Of a stretch of 7,867 nt of DNA, positions 1 through 6,851 are shown piece by piece (positions within the stretch are counted from its first letter, which is position 1; each line of letters opens with the position of its first letter). The DNA comes from CAZAFM01 sp964484395 (lineage in GTDB: Bacteria; Campylobacterota; Campylobacteria; Campylobacterales; CAZAFM01). The DNA lies in assembly GCA_964484395.1 (NCBI GenBank), contig CAZAFM010000092.1, positions 1-7,867 of the forward strand, given 5' to 3'. The translations under genes and the position numbers were made by a program. The notes under the pieces are model-generated. The model saw only the letters and a program-made list of their open reading frames with translations. It had not been told where the DNA came from and made no database searches.

Positions 1-101
1 TCCAACGCATACTCAATCCCCATAAACTCATCAAAAATAACCCTGAATATATACTCCTTTTCAGGTCTAAAAGAATCACTAGTTTTAATTGTTAACTTCA
101 T
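1..101 (-). CDS. Partial CDS: N-terminus of a DUF7033/polysaccharide deacetylase-like protein
   Basis: Only the first 33 codons are in the window; the gene continues past the left edge. The visible protein begins MKLTIKTSDSF and continues with a segment ending FMGIEYAL. The pattern 'YIFRVIFDEFMGIEY' (residues 17-31) resembles the start of the DUF7033 domain, which usually precedes a polysaccharide deacetylase-like (NodB) domain in surface-glycan loci. The identification rests on memory of this short motif and is tentative; no catalytic part is visible. The ATG (99-101) overlaps the TGA of the upstream sulfotransferase in an ATGA arrangement, so translation is probably coupled and the gene is part of the same operon. 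If correct, the product would remove N- or O-acetyl groups from a glycan, or act as an inactive relative. Confidence 0.6.
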   Translation of the reverse strand, partial: MKLTIKTSDSFRPEKEYIFRVIFDEFMGIEYAL

Positions 102-877
102 AGGGGTATGTTAAGCCTACTTGCTACTTCTTCAACTATTTCAATCATAGCTTTTTTATTTTCATACTCCCATTCCTCATAAATTGGGCATTCTCCATAA
201 GTCTGAGCATTGATTTTTTTTGGCATGAAATCTTTTATTATCTTATGATTAGGCTCAACACCTATCCACTTCAAAAGCTCTGAGCAGTTTTTTTCAGATA
301 AAGCGTTAAAGTAAAACTCACAAACACTATCTGGATGTAGTGCTTTAAAATCCAAGATAAATCTATTTGTTTCCATCCATAACCAACTTATCTTTTGAAG
401 CAAGCTAAAGCTATTCCATTTATCATGGTATGAATCACTACCTATTGGCACTATGCGACCTTTGTCATGGCGGAGTGTACCACAATACCAATCGCGTCTA
501 ATTCCAGATCTAACAAACTCTCCTGGATGTCTATATAAAAAAACAAATCTTGCATTTGGGAAAAAGGTTTTTAGAGCTGGGGCAAAAAAAGATATTCGGT
601 TGTTTGTCTCAATATAAATACGATATTTATCAATGGAATCTTTAACCATCTTTTCTCTAGCTAATTTTATCAATACCGAAAATGAAGCATTGAGCCTTTC
701 ATCATCCATTCCGTATTTTTTATACAGCTCATAAGCCATCTTGCCCTCTGCTATGAGCTCAGGAGAGGGGGCGTGTTTCACTACACTAGAGCCAAAGTGA
801 GCATCTATCAGTTCAGTAAAAAACTGAGTTCCTGTTCTGCCTGTTGAGAGGAAAAATATTATTTTTTCACTATTCAT
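98..877 (-). CDS. Sulfotransferase family protein (STGRTGT type)
   Basis: A 259-residue protein of the PAPS-dependent sulfotransferase superfamily, likely adding sulfate to a sugar of the glycan made by this locus. The 5'-phosphosulfate loop is FFLSTGRTGTQFF (residues 8-20), placed right at the N-terminus as in this family. The 3'-phosphate site is FVFLYRHPGEFVRSGIRR (111-128), with Arg116 and Ser124 as the usual contacts. There is no signal peptide or membrane helix, so it is cytoplasmic. The frame is open up to an ATG at 934, but that would overlap the upstream gene by 65 bases and add 19 residues ahead of the P-loop. The ATG at 875-877 puts the P-loop at the expected place and overlaps the upstream TAG by only 8 bases. 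It differs clearly in motif style from the other sulfotransferase at 5100-5846, so the two are probably not a recent duplication. The acceptor is unknown. Confidence 0.88.
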   Translation of the reverse strand: MNSEKIIFFLSTGRTGTQFFTELIDAHFGSSVVKHAPSPELIAEGKMAYELYKKYGMDDERLNASFSVLIKLAREKMVKDSIDKYRIYIETNNRISFFAPALKTFFPNARFVFLYRHPGEFVRSGIRRDWYCGTLRHDKGRIVPIGSDSYHDKWNSFSLLQKISWLWMETNRFILDFKALHPDSVCEFYFNALSEKNCSELLKWIGVEPNHKIIKDFMPKKINAQTYGECPIYEEWEYENKKAMIEIVEEVASRLNIPL

Positions 878-2990
878 AAACAAGTTCCACAATAGAATTT
901 GGTTCTGCTTGAATACAAATCCATGGATATGCACTCTCTGATTTTTTTACTATGCAGTTTTCTTCTTTGGATTTCCAACCCTCATCATATATATACTTAA
1001 TGATAGTTTTGCCACTATTTCCAATAAGTATCTTCATATAGTTTGGAGAAAATGACAAAGCATTTCCATCTAAAACAAGAGTTGAGCTACTAATTATGTC
1101 ATTAATTCTAAATAAATGTAGATATTTTAAGTCGTCTGTAAATAGATTTCGTCCTCCGTTATCTTTCTTGTCGTATAAATCATCTACACATAAAACTGAG
1201 ACATGCTCTAAGCTTTTGGAGATGTTTATTTTTTTTTCTCTAACACAGGGAAATATAACAAATTTAGCTCCAACATCCCTACATTTTTCTATCATTTCGT
1301 CAATATTTTTATAACTATAAAGCCTATCAAGTGGGAAAATTTTACTGAAAGAATCTGCAAATAGATAATAATCAGGAATAATTAGCGAATTTTTTTCTAT
1401 TGCAACATATTGTAGCAACTCTTTAACTGCACGCAATCCATCAAAGTTAGGATATTTTTTAGCCCAATAGTCAAAATGAAAAAATATTCTATCTTGAGAT
1501 TCTATATTATTAAAAAATATATTTACTTTTTCAATGGGGTCTTCTATAAAAAAAGGTCTTCTTTCTGGTACATAGAGTGGGTTTTTACCATTATTAGTAA
1601 AAGGTAGCAACTTTGGAAAGGGGTATAGTGCAATAAACAAAAATACCAATGAGAAAAATGTATCCGAATATCCTACTGCTAGCGTAAAACAAAATATAAT
1701 AAAGGCATAAATTGTCTGCTCATCTGCAAACCTAGATATCTTTTTGTTGATAAAGAACAACACAGTTGGAAAAAAAGAAAAGAGTATTACAGCGCCAAGA
1801 CTAGGAGAATCTATAGAACTTAAAATAAAACCAAAAGAAGATGCAATCCATACTCCAAGCAAATATTTACCATATTTCCCTAACATCAAAGTTCTATTCG
1901 ACTCTTTTTTACTCTTTGTCATACCTATAAAGTCAGTTATTTTAAACAAAAGTTTTATATCTGAAATAATGTATTTCATGTTTGTAAATAAAAATTTTAC
2001 AAACGCTGGAAGCAAAAAAATTATATTATATGGAGAGGTAAACACAATTAAGATAAACAACAATACAAATAGAGGTACAAAAACAGAAATAGATAAAAGT
2101 GCAATTATTAAGAGTAGAAATGCAAAAATATAGTAACTCTGAGATAAAAATGAGATTAAAACAAAAGGAACAAACGCCCATCCAAGAGAATCATATTTGA
2201 TGGCTTCAAATGTAACAAAGTAGTAAATAGAAGAAAAGAAAGTCAGAATTATCACTACCCAGGCTAGATTATCGCCCGAGAGATAGTGTATTAAAAACCA
2301 TTGACCTACTAAAAATACAATCATACCAAACCATGGCACAAGAGCTTCAGCACTACTGTAGAGTTTCATTGATAGTTTAGAATAGTAAAACCTGTCTTTT
2401 AATGACTGCCCAATACTTACATCATAACAATATCCGCCAAATCCATACCGCTCCATAAATGTATCATATAGAAAATGAGCCCTAGAGTTAAAGCTACGAT
2501 GTGCATTCAGCCTAGAGTATTTACTCCATTGACCTCTGAGCAAAACTTTTAAATTTTTAATAGTGTGAAAAATAACCACTGGATTCATAATCAATTGAAT
2601 AAACGGAGAAATTATTACACTACTAACAAACGAACTATGGCTACTAAAGTGTTTATCTTCTCTATGCGGAACCCTAAAGGAATCTATATTCATACTTTCT
2701 AAATTTTTTCTTATTGCCTCTGCGACATTATCTTCTAATGCACCATTAATAACTATCATATCACTGGTTTGACTTATGAAAGATTTTAGCTTTACAAAAG
2801 ATATAATATCAACAAAAGACATAAATGAACTTCCACCATCTCTCGCATCATCTACTATGCAAATTATTTCTATATCTGCTCTGTTTTTAAGTATATCTCT
2901 TTCTAGTTTTTTTCCATAAAATCCATACCCAGCTATACATACTTTAGAATTTTTTGGGATTTCAGATATGGTGATAAGTGCTTCTTTCAC
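870..2990 (-). CDS. Polytopic membrane protein with N-terminal Rossmann-like domain and soluble C-terminal domain; possible GT-C-like enzyme
   Basis: A 706-residue protein with three parts. Residues 15-108 look Rossmann-like: a beta strand plus glycine loop VCIAGYGFYGKKL (Gly21, Gly23, Gly26), then strand IEIICIVDD, as in PglD-N or CoA-binding type sugar-modifying domains. Residues about 218-457 hold roughly nine hydrophobic membrane segments, with another hydrophobic stretch at 122-142. Residues about 480-706 are soluble, with a beta-rich end containing YDEGW (668-672), a pattern also seen at the C-terminus of YfhO-like and other GT-C-like membrane proteins. I infer a membrane glycosyltransferase, polymerase or glycan-modifying enzyme; no specific family is recognised. 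The start is GTG (2988-2990) overlapping the upstream TGA as GTGA, with no clear Shine-Dalgarno, implying translational coupling; the next Met is residue 57, inside the Rossmann part. A run of nine A (coding sense) lies at 1229-1237. Confidence 0.85.
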   Translation of the reverse strand: MKEALITISEIPKNSKVCIAGYGFYGKKLERDILKNRADIEIICIVDDARDGGSSFMSFVDIISFVKLKSFISQTSDMIVINGALEDNVAEAIRKNLESMNIDSFRVPHREDKHFSSHSSFVSSVIISPFIQLIMNPVVIFHTIKNLKVLLRGQWSKYSRLNAHRSFNSRAHFLYDTFMERYGFGGYCYDVSIGQSLKDRFYYSKLSMKLYSSAEALVPWFGMIVFLVGQWFLIHYLSGDNLAWVVIILTFFSSIYYFVTFEAIKYDSLGWAFVPFVLISFLSQSYYIFAFLLLIIALLSISVFVPLFVLLFILIVFTSPYNIIFLLPAFVKFLFTNMKYIISDIKLLFKITDFIGMTKSKKESNRTLMLGKYGKYLLGVWIASSFGFILSSIDSPSLGAVILFSFFPTVLFFINKKISRFADEQTIYAFIIFCFTLAVGYSDTFFSLVFLFIALYPFPKLLPFTNNGKNPLYVPERRPFFIEDPIEKVNIFFNNIESQDRIFFHFDYWAKKYPNFDGLRAVKELLQYVAIEKNSLIIPDYYLFADSFSKIFPLDRLYSYKNIDEMIEKCRDVGAKFVIFPCVREKKINISKSLEHVSVLCVDDLYDKKDNGGRNLFTDDLKYLHLFRINDIISSSTLVLDGNALSFSPNYMKILIGNSGKTIIKYIYDEGWKSKEENCIVKKSESAYPWICIQAEPNSIVELVYE

Positions 2991-4306
2991 GGATTAACTA
3001 CTCTAGATTTTAACTTGATATTTCCTTTATTCATGACAATTTTTAAAATCTCTCCTTTTTCACAATTTCTTTCAAGATAATCACCTCTAAAATTAAAGTT
3101 CAATTTTTTACCATCAGAACATATTTCATCTACCAAATATATTTCCACAAAAGCCACATCGAATTTCATCTGTATTACGATCTTCACATCAAAAACTGTG
3201 TAGAATATAGCCTTTTTAGATGTACTTAACACTATCCAGCCATCTTCAGTCTCTTCATATTCAATATCAGACAAACAATCACTCTTGATGAAATAAGGCA
3301 AACAGTCACTATTTTTAGAAGGTTTTACTGATGCTATTACTGCACCAGTATGGGAGTAAGCCCTCGTAGGTATAGACATAAAAATTATTTCTTTAACTCT
3401 TTTTTTTAAGCTATTCTCATACAGAACAACAGGACCTTCAAGTCTACCTGAAAAACTGCTATTTTTATCTAACATAGTTGGAACAAGTATCGGACTATAT
3501 GGGTAATCAGTCCATTTTTTGAGGTCTCTTGTAAAGGAAAAACCTATCGCATAATGACCATTCCTAAGATGAGCGTTGTACCCCAATAGAAGTCCATCAT
3601 CAAATACTGTTAATCTAGGATTTGCAACCTTCTCAACACTCCAGACGCCAATATTATCAGCACTAAAAAATGGGTATCCGTCATTGAGGGCTTTCCAGAG
3701 AATGCCATCAGAAGACTCAGCCCCATATATTTGTACACAACCATATTTTATTGATTTAGATTCAAAAGTTAAAATCAAATTCCCATTTTTCAAAATCACG
3801 CAGTTTATAACACCCATAACTGGATTTTCATCTGCTATGTCTTGAAACAGTTTTGATGTGATTATGGGATTGGTCTCGTATCTTTCAAAACTAACACCAT
3901 CTCTACTAATTGCCAAACCTATAGAATCAGCCCCTCCAGGATAGCCAGTAGAGCCTCTGTAGTACATGCATATCCGACCATCATCAAGTTTTATTGCCCA
4001 AGGTGTGGATGTTATTTTTGATTCCCATGAGTTTGAGATAGGAGATAAGATAGGATTATTTTCATACTTAAACCAAGTTTCGCCTTTATCTGATGAGAAA
4101 GCGCATCCCGTGCTTTGGATGGAGCATTTATCACGACTACCTGTGTAGTACATCACCATTTTTCCATCTATAAGAACTGGATTTCCATCAGTGTCCATAA
4201 GGATGGCAGGGTCGCGTACACCGCACTCTTCCCATGTGCTTGCTTCTCCTTTTGATAAAAGAATGGTTGGTTTATCAAATCCGTGAAGTCCTTTTGGAAA
4301 CATCAT
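2987..4306 (-). CDS. Five-bladed beta-propeller glycosidase-like protein (GH43/GH32/GH130-like)
   Basis: A 439-residue protein that reads as repeated beta-propeller blades. Visible pieces are RDPAIL (31-36) with KMVMYYTG (49-56), an Asp-box SSDKGETW (71-78), DDGRICMYYRG (108-118) with SRDGVSFERYETNPII (134-149), KNGNLILTFES (173-183), NPRLTVFDDGLLLGYNA (229-245) and RLEGPVVLYE (288-297). 'RDP' near the first strand and 'EGP' in a late blade are the usual neighbourhoods of the base and acid in GH43-type enzymes, so Asp32 and Glu290 are candidate catalytic residues. Residues after about 345 look like an accessory beta domain. There is no signal peptide, so it would act in the cytoplasm, as GH130-type phosphorylases do, or not as a hydrolase. 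The first ATG (4304-4306) overlaps the methyltransferase TGA as ATGA, followed at once by a second ATG. Activity and substrate cannot be read from the sequence. Confidence 0.8.
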   Translation of the reverse strand: MMFPKGLHGFDKPTILLSKGEASTWEECGVRDPAILMDTDGNPVLIDGKMVMYYTGSRDKCSIQSTGCAFSSDKGETWFKYENNPILSPISNSWESKITSTPWAIKLDDGRICMYYRGSTGYPGGADSIGLAISRDGVSFERYETNPIITSKLFQDIADENPVMGVINCVILKNGNLILTFESKSIKYGCVQIYGAESSDGILWKALNDGYPFFSADNIGVWSVEKVANPRLTVFDDGLLLGYNAHLRNGHYAIGFSFTRDLKKWTDYPYSPILVPTMLDKNSSFSGRLEGPVVLYENSLKKRVKEIIFMSIPTRAYSHTGAVIASVKPSKNSDCLPYFIKSDCLSDIEYEETEDGWIVLSTSKKAIFYTVFDVKIVIQMKFDVAFVEIYLVDEICSDGKKLNFNFRGDYLERNCEKGEILKIVMNKGNIKLKSRVVNP

Positions 4307-5085
4307 ATTTGGACTTTATGGTCAATATGGGAAAATGTCTCCATCATACCGTGACTATAGCCTATTGAGATATAATCATTTGATTTTAGAAAATCAATAA
4401 CTTTTTCCTTTTGACTATCATAAATAACAACCGATAGCAGTGGTTTTAGATTTTTTAGTGTATTTACCGCACCCTCTAAAACTTTTAGCTCTATCTCTCC
4501 TGGCACTGTGATACCAAGCAGTGAAAGCTTATTTATGTTATTTTCACTCACAAAACTATCTATATCTACTAGCTCCACTTCATAGCTTCCATAATCAAAG
4601 CTATCACTACCAATCATATCGCTATCAAAAAATTTACCTGCATCTTTTATTGTACTTCTCCAGCTATTTATGTCGGACTCTCTTAATGTAGTGGTTGACT
4701 TTTTATCATATACTCCTAATTGAAAACTATATGTATTATCTATTACGGCATTGTTTTTTTGTAGAAAGTAGAAATTTTCTCTATCTGGCTCTAGAGAATA
4801 GATAGTGCCTTTTGGGAATCTATAGTTTATAACTCTAGGAAAGATACCCACATGAGAGCCTATATCTAAAATGATAGGTTCTTCATCTTTTATAAACTTC
4901 AGACCATAGTTGTCGCTATCAAGCATTTTTTGAAGCCCTGATGCCCCCATCAGCTCGCTGTAAGCAGAACGCAAAGGGTTAAAATAAAATGGTTTTCCAA
5001 GTAGTTGTACCATCGCTTCAAATCTCTCAAAGTGTTCTATATCTTTTTTTAGGAAATCTATTTTTTTCTCATCTAAGATTTTCAA
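4303..5085 (-). CDS. FkbM family SAM-dependent methyltransferase
   Basis: A 260-residue protein, probably an O-methyltransferase acting on a sugar of the glycan. The SAM-binding motif I is ILDIGSHVGIF (72-82), followed by the acidic strand end IYSLEPDRENF (95-105, Glu99), both typical of Methyltransf_21/FkbM. The later FkbM landmark, normally K-I-D-V-E-G ahead of a 'xLxGA' helix, here reads GITVPG (191-196) before ELKVLEGA (199-206), so the Asp and Glu of that landmark are missing. I recall similar 'ITVNG' variants in other FkbM-like proteins. The start codon is TTG (5083-5085), chosen because a near-perfect AGGAGGT lies five bases upstream and no in-frame ATG is near. The gene begins 14 bases after the sulfotransferase stop and its own stop overlaps the next gene by 4 bases. 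Confidence 0.88.
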   Translation of the reverse strand: MKILDEKKIDFLKKDIEHFERFEAMVQLLGKPFYFNPLRSAYSELMGASGLQKMLDSDNYGLKFIKDEEPIILDIGSHVGIFPRVINYRFPKGTIYSLEPDRENFYFLQKNNAVIDNTYSFQLGVYDKKSTTTLRESDINSWRSTIKDAGKFFDSDMIGSDSFDYGSYEVELVDIDSFVSENNINKLSLLGITVPGEIELKVLEGAVNTLKNLKPLLSVVIYDSQKEKVIDFLKSNDYISIGYSHGMMETFSHIDHKVQI

Positions 5086-5090
5086 ATTTT

Positions 5091-5097
5091 ACCTCCT
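5091..5097 (-). promoter_or_regulatory. Strong Shine-Dalgarno (AGGAGGT) deciding a TTG start
   Basis: The minus strand reads AGCAGGAGGTAAAATTTG. The AGGAGGT is almost the full anti-16S complement and sits five bases before TTG at 5085. It is the best ribosome binding site in the window, and it compensates for the rare start codon of the FkbM methyltransferase. Confidence 0.85.
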
Positions 5098-5099
5098 GC

Positions 5100-5846
5100 T
5101 TAATCATCTATGGTGTAACCCCATCTTTCCATATAAGCTGCAAATCTTTTATTGATATCTTTCAAAACTTCCTCGACAAGCTCTGTTTTGTACTCACCAG
5201 ATATCCCTTTTCTAAAATGTGTTGGGGGCAGCTTTCCATAAGTATTTGCACCTTCTTTATGAAGTTTGTCAAATCGATTTTCATATATGGCTTTTTCTAT
5301 AGCCTCGTCTTTTACTAAATGTCTAATACCCCAAAATTTTAACAGTCTATCTACCTCACCATAGGCATCAATTAGTAAGTCCTCATATTTAATTATGGGA
5401 ATACAGCAGGAAGAATATTTTTCTGCATGGTTCAACCAATCATACTGATATATAAGAATGGATAAAAAGTATTCATAATAAAATTTTTTTAGCGTGTAAT
5501 AAGATGATGGATTAACCCTCTCTCTGTAGAAGTCCGTTTGTGAATAGTGATAATAGGACACTACTATATCCCTTATATCTCTCATAATATAAACTGCGTG
5601 AGATATGTCGCTCCTGTCTAAATGAGTCTCAATTTTATTGTGCCAATTAACTATGCCATAGCTTATATCTTTATCCATGTAGTCAATTGTTTCTAAAGAG
5701 AAAATACCCTTTAACAGCAGATGTAACCAATTATTTCCTGATTTTGGGAGTCCTATTACAGCAATTTTAAAATTCTCTTTTTGTGGCACAACACCATAGT
5801 TTGGGTATTTTGTTGTGTATTTCTGCAAAAATAATTTATTGCTCAT
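5100..5846 (-). CDS. Sulfotransferase domain protein (PF00685-like)
   Basis: A 248-residue cytoplasmic PAPS-dependent sulfotransferase. The 5'-phosphosulfate loop is GLPKSGNNWL (32-41), matching the family's YPKSGTTW pattern with Lys35 as the expected sulfate-transfer lysine. The 3'-phosphate site is YIMRDIRDIVVSYYHY (86-101), with Arg89 and Ser97. IKYEDLL (152-158) and the C-terminal FRKGISGEYK (211-220) match the usual 'YEDL' and 'RKGxxGDWK' landmarks, so all key parts are present and the gene looks intact. His69 or His75 may be the catalytic base; this is not certain. The start ATG (5844-5846) has AAGGGAG four bases upstream and overlaps the end of the nuclease gene by 11 bases. It probably sulfates a glycan residue, given the FkbM methyltransferase immediately downstream, but a lipid or small-molecule acceptor is possible. 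Confidence 0.92.
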   Translation of the reverse strand: MSNKLFLQKYTTKYPNYGVVPQKENFKIAVIGLPKSGNNWLHLLLKGIFSLETIDYMDKDISYGIVNWHNKIETHLDRSDISHAVYIMRDIRDIVVSYYHYSQTDFYRERVNPSSYYTLKKFYYEYFLSILIYQYDWLNHAEKYSSCCIPIIKYEDLLIDAYGEVDRLLKFWGIRHLVKDEAIEKAIYENRFDKLHKEGANTYGKLPPTHFRKGISGEYKTELVEEVLKDINKRFAAYMERWGYTIDD

Positions 5847-6765
5847 TTTTCTCCCTTTGTATCTTGATATGACCTTTAAAATCTTTATTATCTTTTATAT
5901 AATCCTTTTTTCTGAATATATCTGGTTTAAAATAGCTAGCATTAAGTATTTTAAAAAAATGTTTATCTTGAGCATCAAAAAGTATAAGCCCAACCCCTCG
6001 TTCTCTGCAGTCCTCTTTGATGATCTGAAAGTCATAATTATACTCGACGATAAACTCAAAAAGTGCTTTAGGAGCATGTATCGCTACATAAGGGTAGTTT
6101 GAGATAATCCTAGCATGATTTCTAGCCTCATGAGGAGCTACGGGTGACATATCCAGCCATCTTTTTATCTCATAGGTATAGTATTCAACCGTACCACACA
6201 CAGACACTTCAGCAATCACATCTGGATTTGACCATCTGCCTTTGCCTTTTTGTGTACTAGGTGTAAATATTTGAATTTTTGAGGAAATTTCATCATCTAA
6301 GTCTTCTGTGTTATAACGAAATTCTCTTAATAATATTTCTGCGAAATCTTTATAAAGACATTTTTCTAAGCGATGGAAATTATAAGTTTTTATTCTTTCA
6401 TATAGTTTGTCATCTTTGGATATTTCAATGGTGAATTTTTTCTCCCATTGAATAAGATCTTGATTGTTTGATGAACCTAATAACTGAATAATCTTTCCAA
6501 TACTGGAATCAGAATTTGAATTAGATTCCTTTCTGCTTAGAAGGCCAGCAGTTGATAGATGATTTTGGATTGTTTTTGCAAGTGGTTTTTTTGTTATTTT
6601 AAACTTATTCAATGTTTTGTCTAGCTTAAGCTGTTCTTCAACTAACTGAGAAACAGATATTATCAGAACCTCATTAAGTATCTCTATCAAAAGCTTATGT
6701 TTATTACTTGAATACTCATTAAGCAAAAATGCCCTAATAGCCTGAGGTGAGAAATAATTTTTCAT
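5836..6765 (-). CDS. PD-(D/E)XK nuclease-like protein embedded in the glycan operon
   Basis: Taken from the ATG at 6765, this is 309 residues. The C-terminal half carries a PD-(D/E)XK-like signature: upstream Glu residues in AEILLREF (142-149), then NPDVI (180-184) with Asp182, and YEIKRW (198-203) with Glu199 and Lys201. A conserved-looking helix HEARNHARII (212-221) follows, with alternating strands after it. The N-terminal part is helical, with a possible winged-helix-like segment KKPLAKTIQNHLSTAGLL (59-76). This suggests a DNA-cleaving restriction-like or repair-like protein, not a glycan enzyme; the exact family is not recognised. The frame stays open to a GTG at 6843 (335 residues), eight bases after the formyltransferase stop. 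I prefer ATG 6765 because the extra 26 residues are Cys/Gly/Trp-rich and unlike a normal N-terminus, and GGGGAG precedes the ATG across a stem-loop. Its stop overlaps the sulfotransferase start by 11 bases. Confidence 0.75.
   Translation of the reverse strand: MKNYFSPQAIRAFLLNEYSSNKHKLLIEILNEVLIISVSQLVEEQLKLDKTLNKFKITKKPLAKTIQNHLSTAGLLSRKESNSNSDSSIGKIIQLLGSSNNQDLIQWEKKFTIEISKDDKLYERIKTYNFHRLEKCLYKDFAEILLREFRYNTEDLDDEISSKIQIFTPSTQKGKGRWSNPDVIAEVSVCGTVEYYTYEIKRWLDMSPVAPHEARNHARIISNYPYVAIHAPKALFEFIVEYNYDFQIIKEDCRERGVGLILFDAQDKHFFKILNASYFKPDIFRKKDYIKDNKDFKGHIKIQREKNEQ
5851..5857 (-). promoter_or_regulatory. Shine-Dalgarno (AAGGGAG) of the sulfotransferase, inside the nuclease gene
   Basis: AAGGGAG on the minus strand ends four bases before ATG 5846. 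It lies within the last codons of the PD-(D/E)XK gene, so the end of that gene carries the signal for the next one. Confidence 0.7.
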
Positions 6766-6767
6766 AA

Positions 6768-6792
6768 TGCTTTTTTCTTTTCCAAAAAAGCA
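6768..6792 (-). promoter_or_regulatory. Stem-loop between Shine-Dalgarno and ATG of the nuclease gene
   Basis: Perfect 9-base arms, TGCTTTTTT and AAAAAAGCA, flank a 7-base loop (GGAAAAG on the minus strand). The element ends two bases before ATG 6765. Two bases on its other side lies GGGGAG (6795-6800). Folded, the hairpin would reduce the distance from Shine-Dalgarno to ATG from 29 bases to about four plus the helix. Three of the nine pairs at most are G-C or next to it, so stability is modest. No T-tract follows, so it is not a standard terminator. Confidence 0.4.
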
Positions 6793-6820
6793 TTCTCCCC
6801 AACCTTTCTCACACTCGCAT

Positions 6821-6848
6821 TTTTTATCAAAATTTTCCACCACCTCAA
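6821..6848 (-). promoter_or_regulatory. Weak candidate sigma-70 promoter ahead of the nuclease gene
   Basis: On the minus strand, TTGAGG (6843-6848) and TAAAAA (6821-6826) are separated by 16 bases, each matching four of six consensus bases. This falls in the only stretch of the operon with space for one (86 bases, if the ATG at 6765 is used). Such matches are common by chance in AT-rich DNA. Confidence 0.15.
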
Positions 6849-6851
6849 CCC

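Noticed and set aside
878..934. Longer start of the left sulfotransferase at ATG 934
   Set aside because: It would overlap the upstream gene by 65 bases and put 19 residues before a P-loop that normally begins the protein; the ATG at 877 fits the coupling pattern of the operon.
1096..2133. Plus-strand open frames at 1096-1314 and 1744-2133
   Set aside because: They lie opposite the membrane protein gene, have no ribosome binding site or recognisable domain, and are low-complexity reflections of hydrophobic codons.
3576..4148. Plus-strand open frames at 3576-3845 and 3966-4148
   Set aside because: Both are opposite the propeller gene, which has clear blade motifs; the plus-strand products have no family features.
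4989..6102. Plus-strand open frames at 4989-5318 and 5815-6102, and a minus-strand frame at 5895-6077
   Set aside because: They overlap sulfotransferase, methyltransferase and nuclease genes with conserved motifs, and they read as AT-rich shadow frames.
6768..6792. The stem-loop as a Rho-independent terminator after the formyltransferase
   Set aside because: The stem is mostly A-T pairs and no T-run follows it on either strand.
6766..6843. GTG start at 6843 for the nuclease-like gene
   Set aside because: Not excluded, since GGGG lies five bases upstream, but the added 26 residues are rich in Cys, Gly and charged residues and look non-coding, and a stem-loop with a better Shine-Dalgarno precedes ATG 6765.
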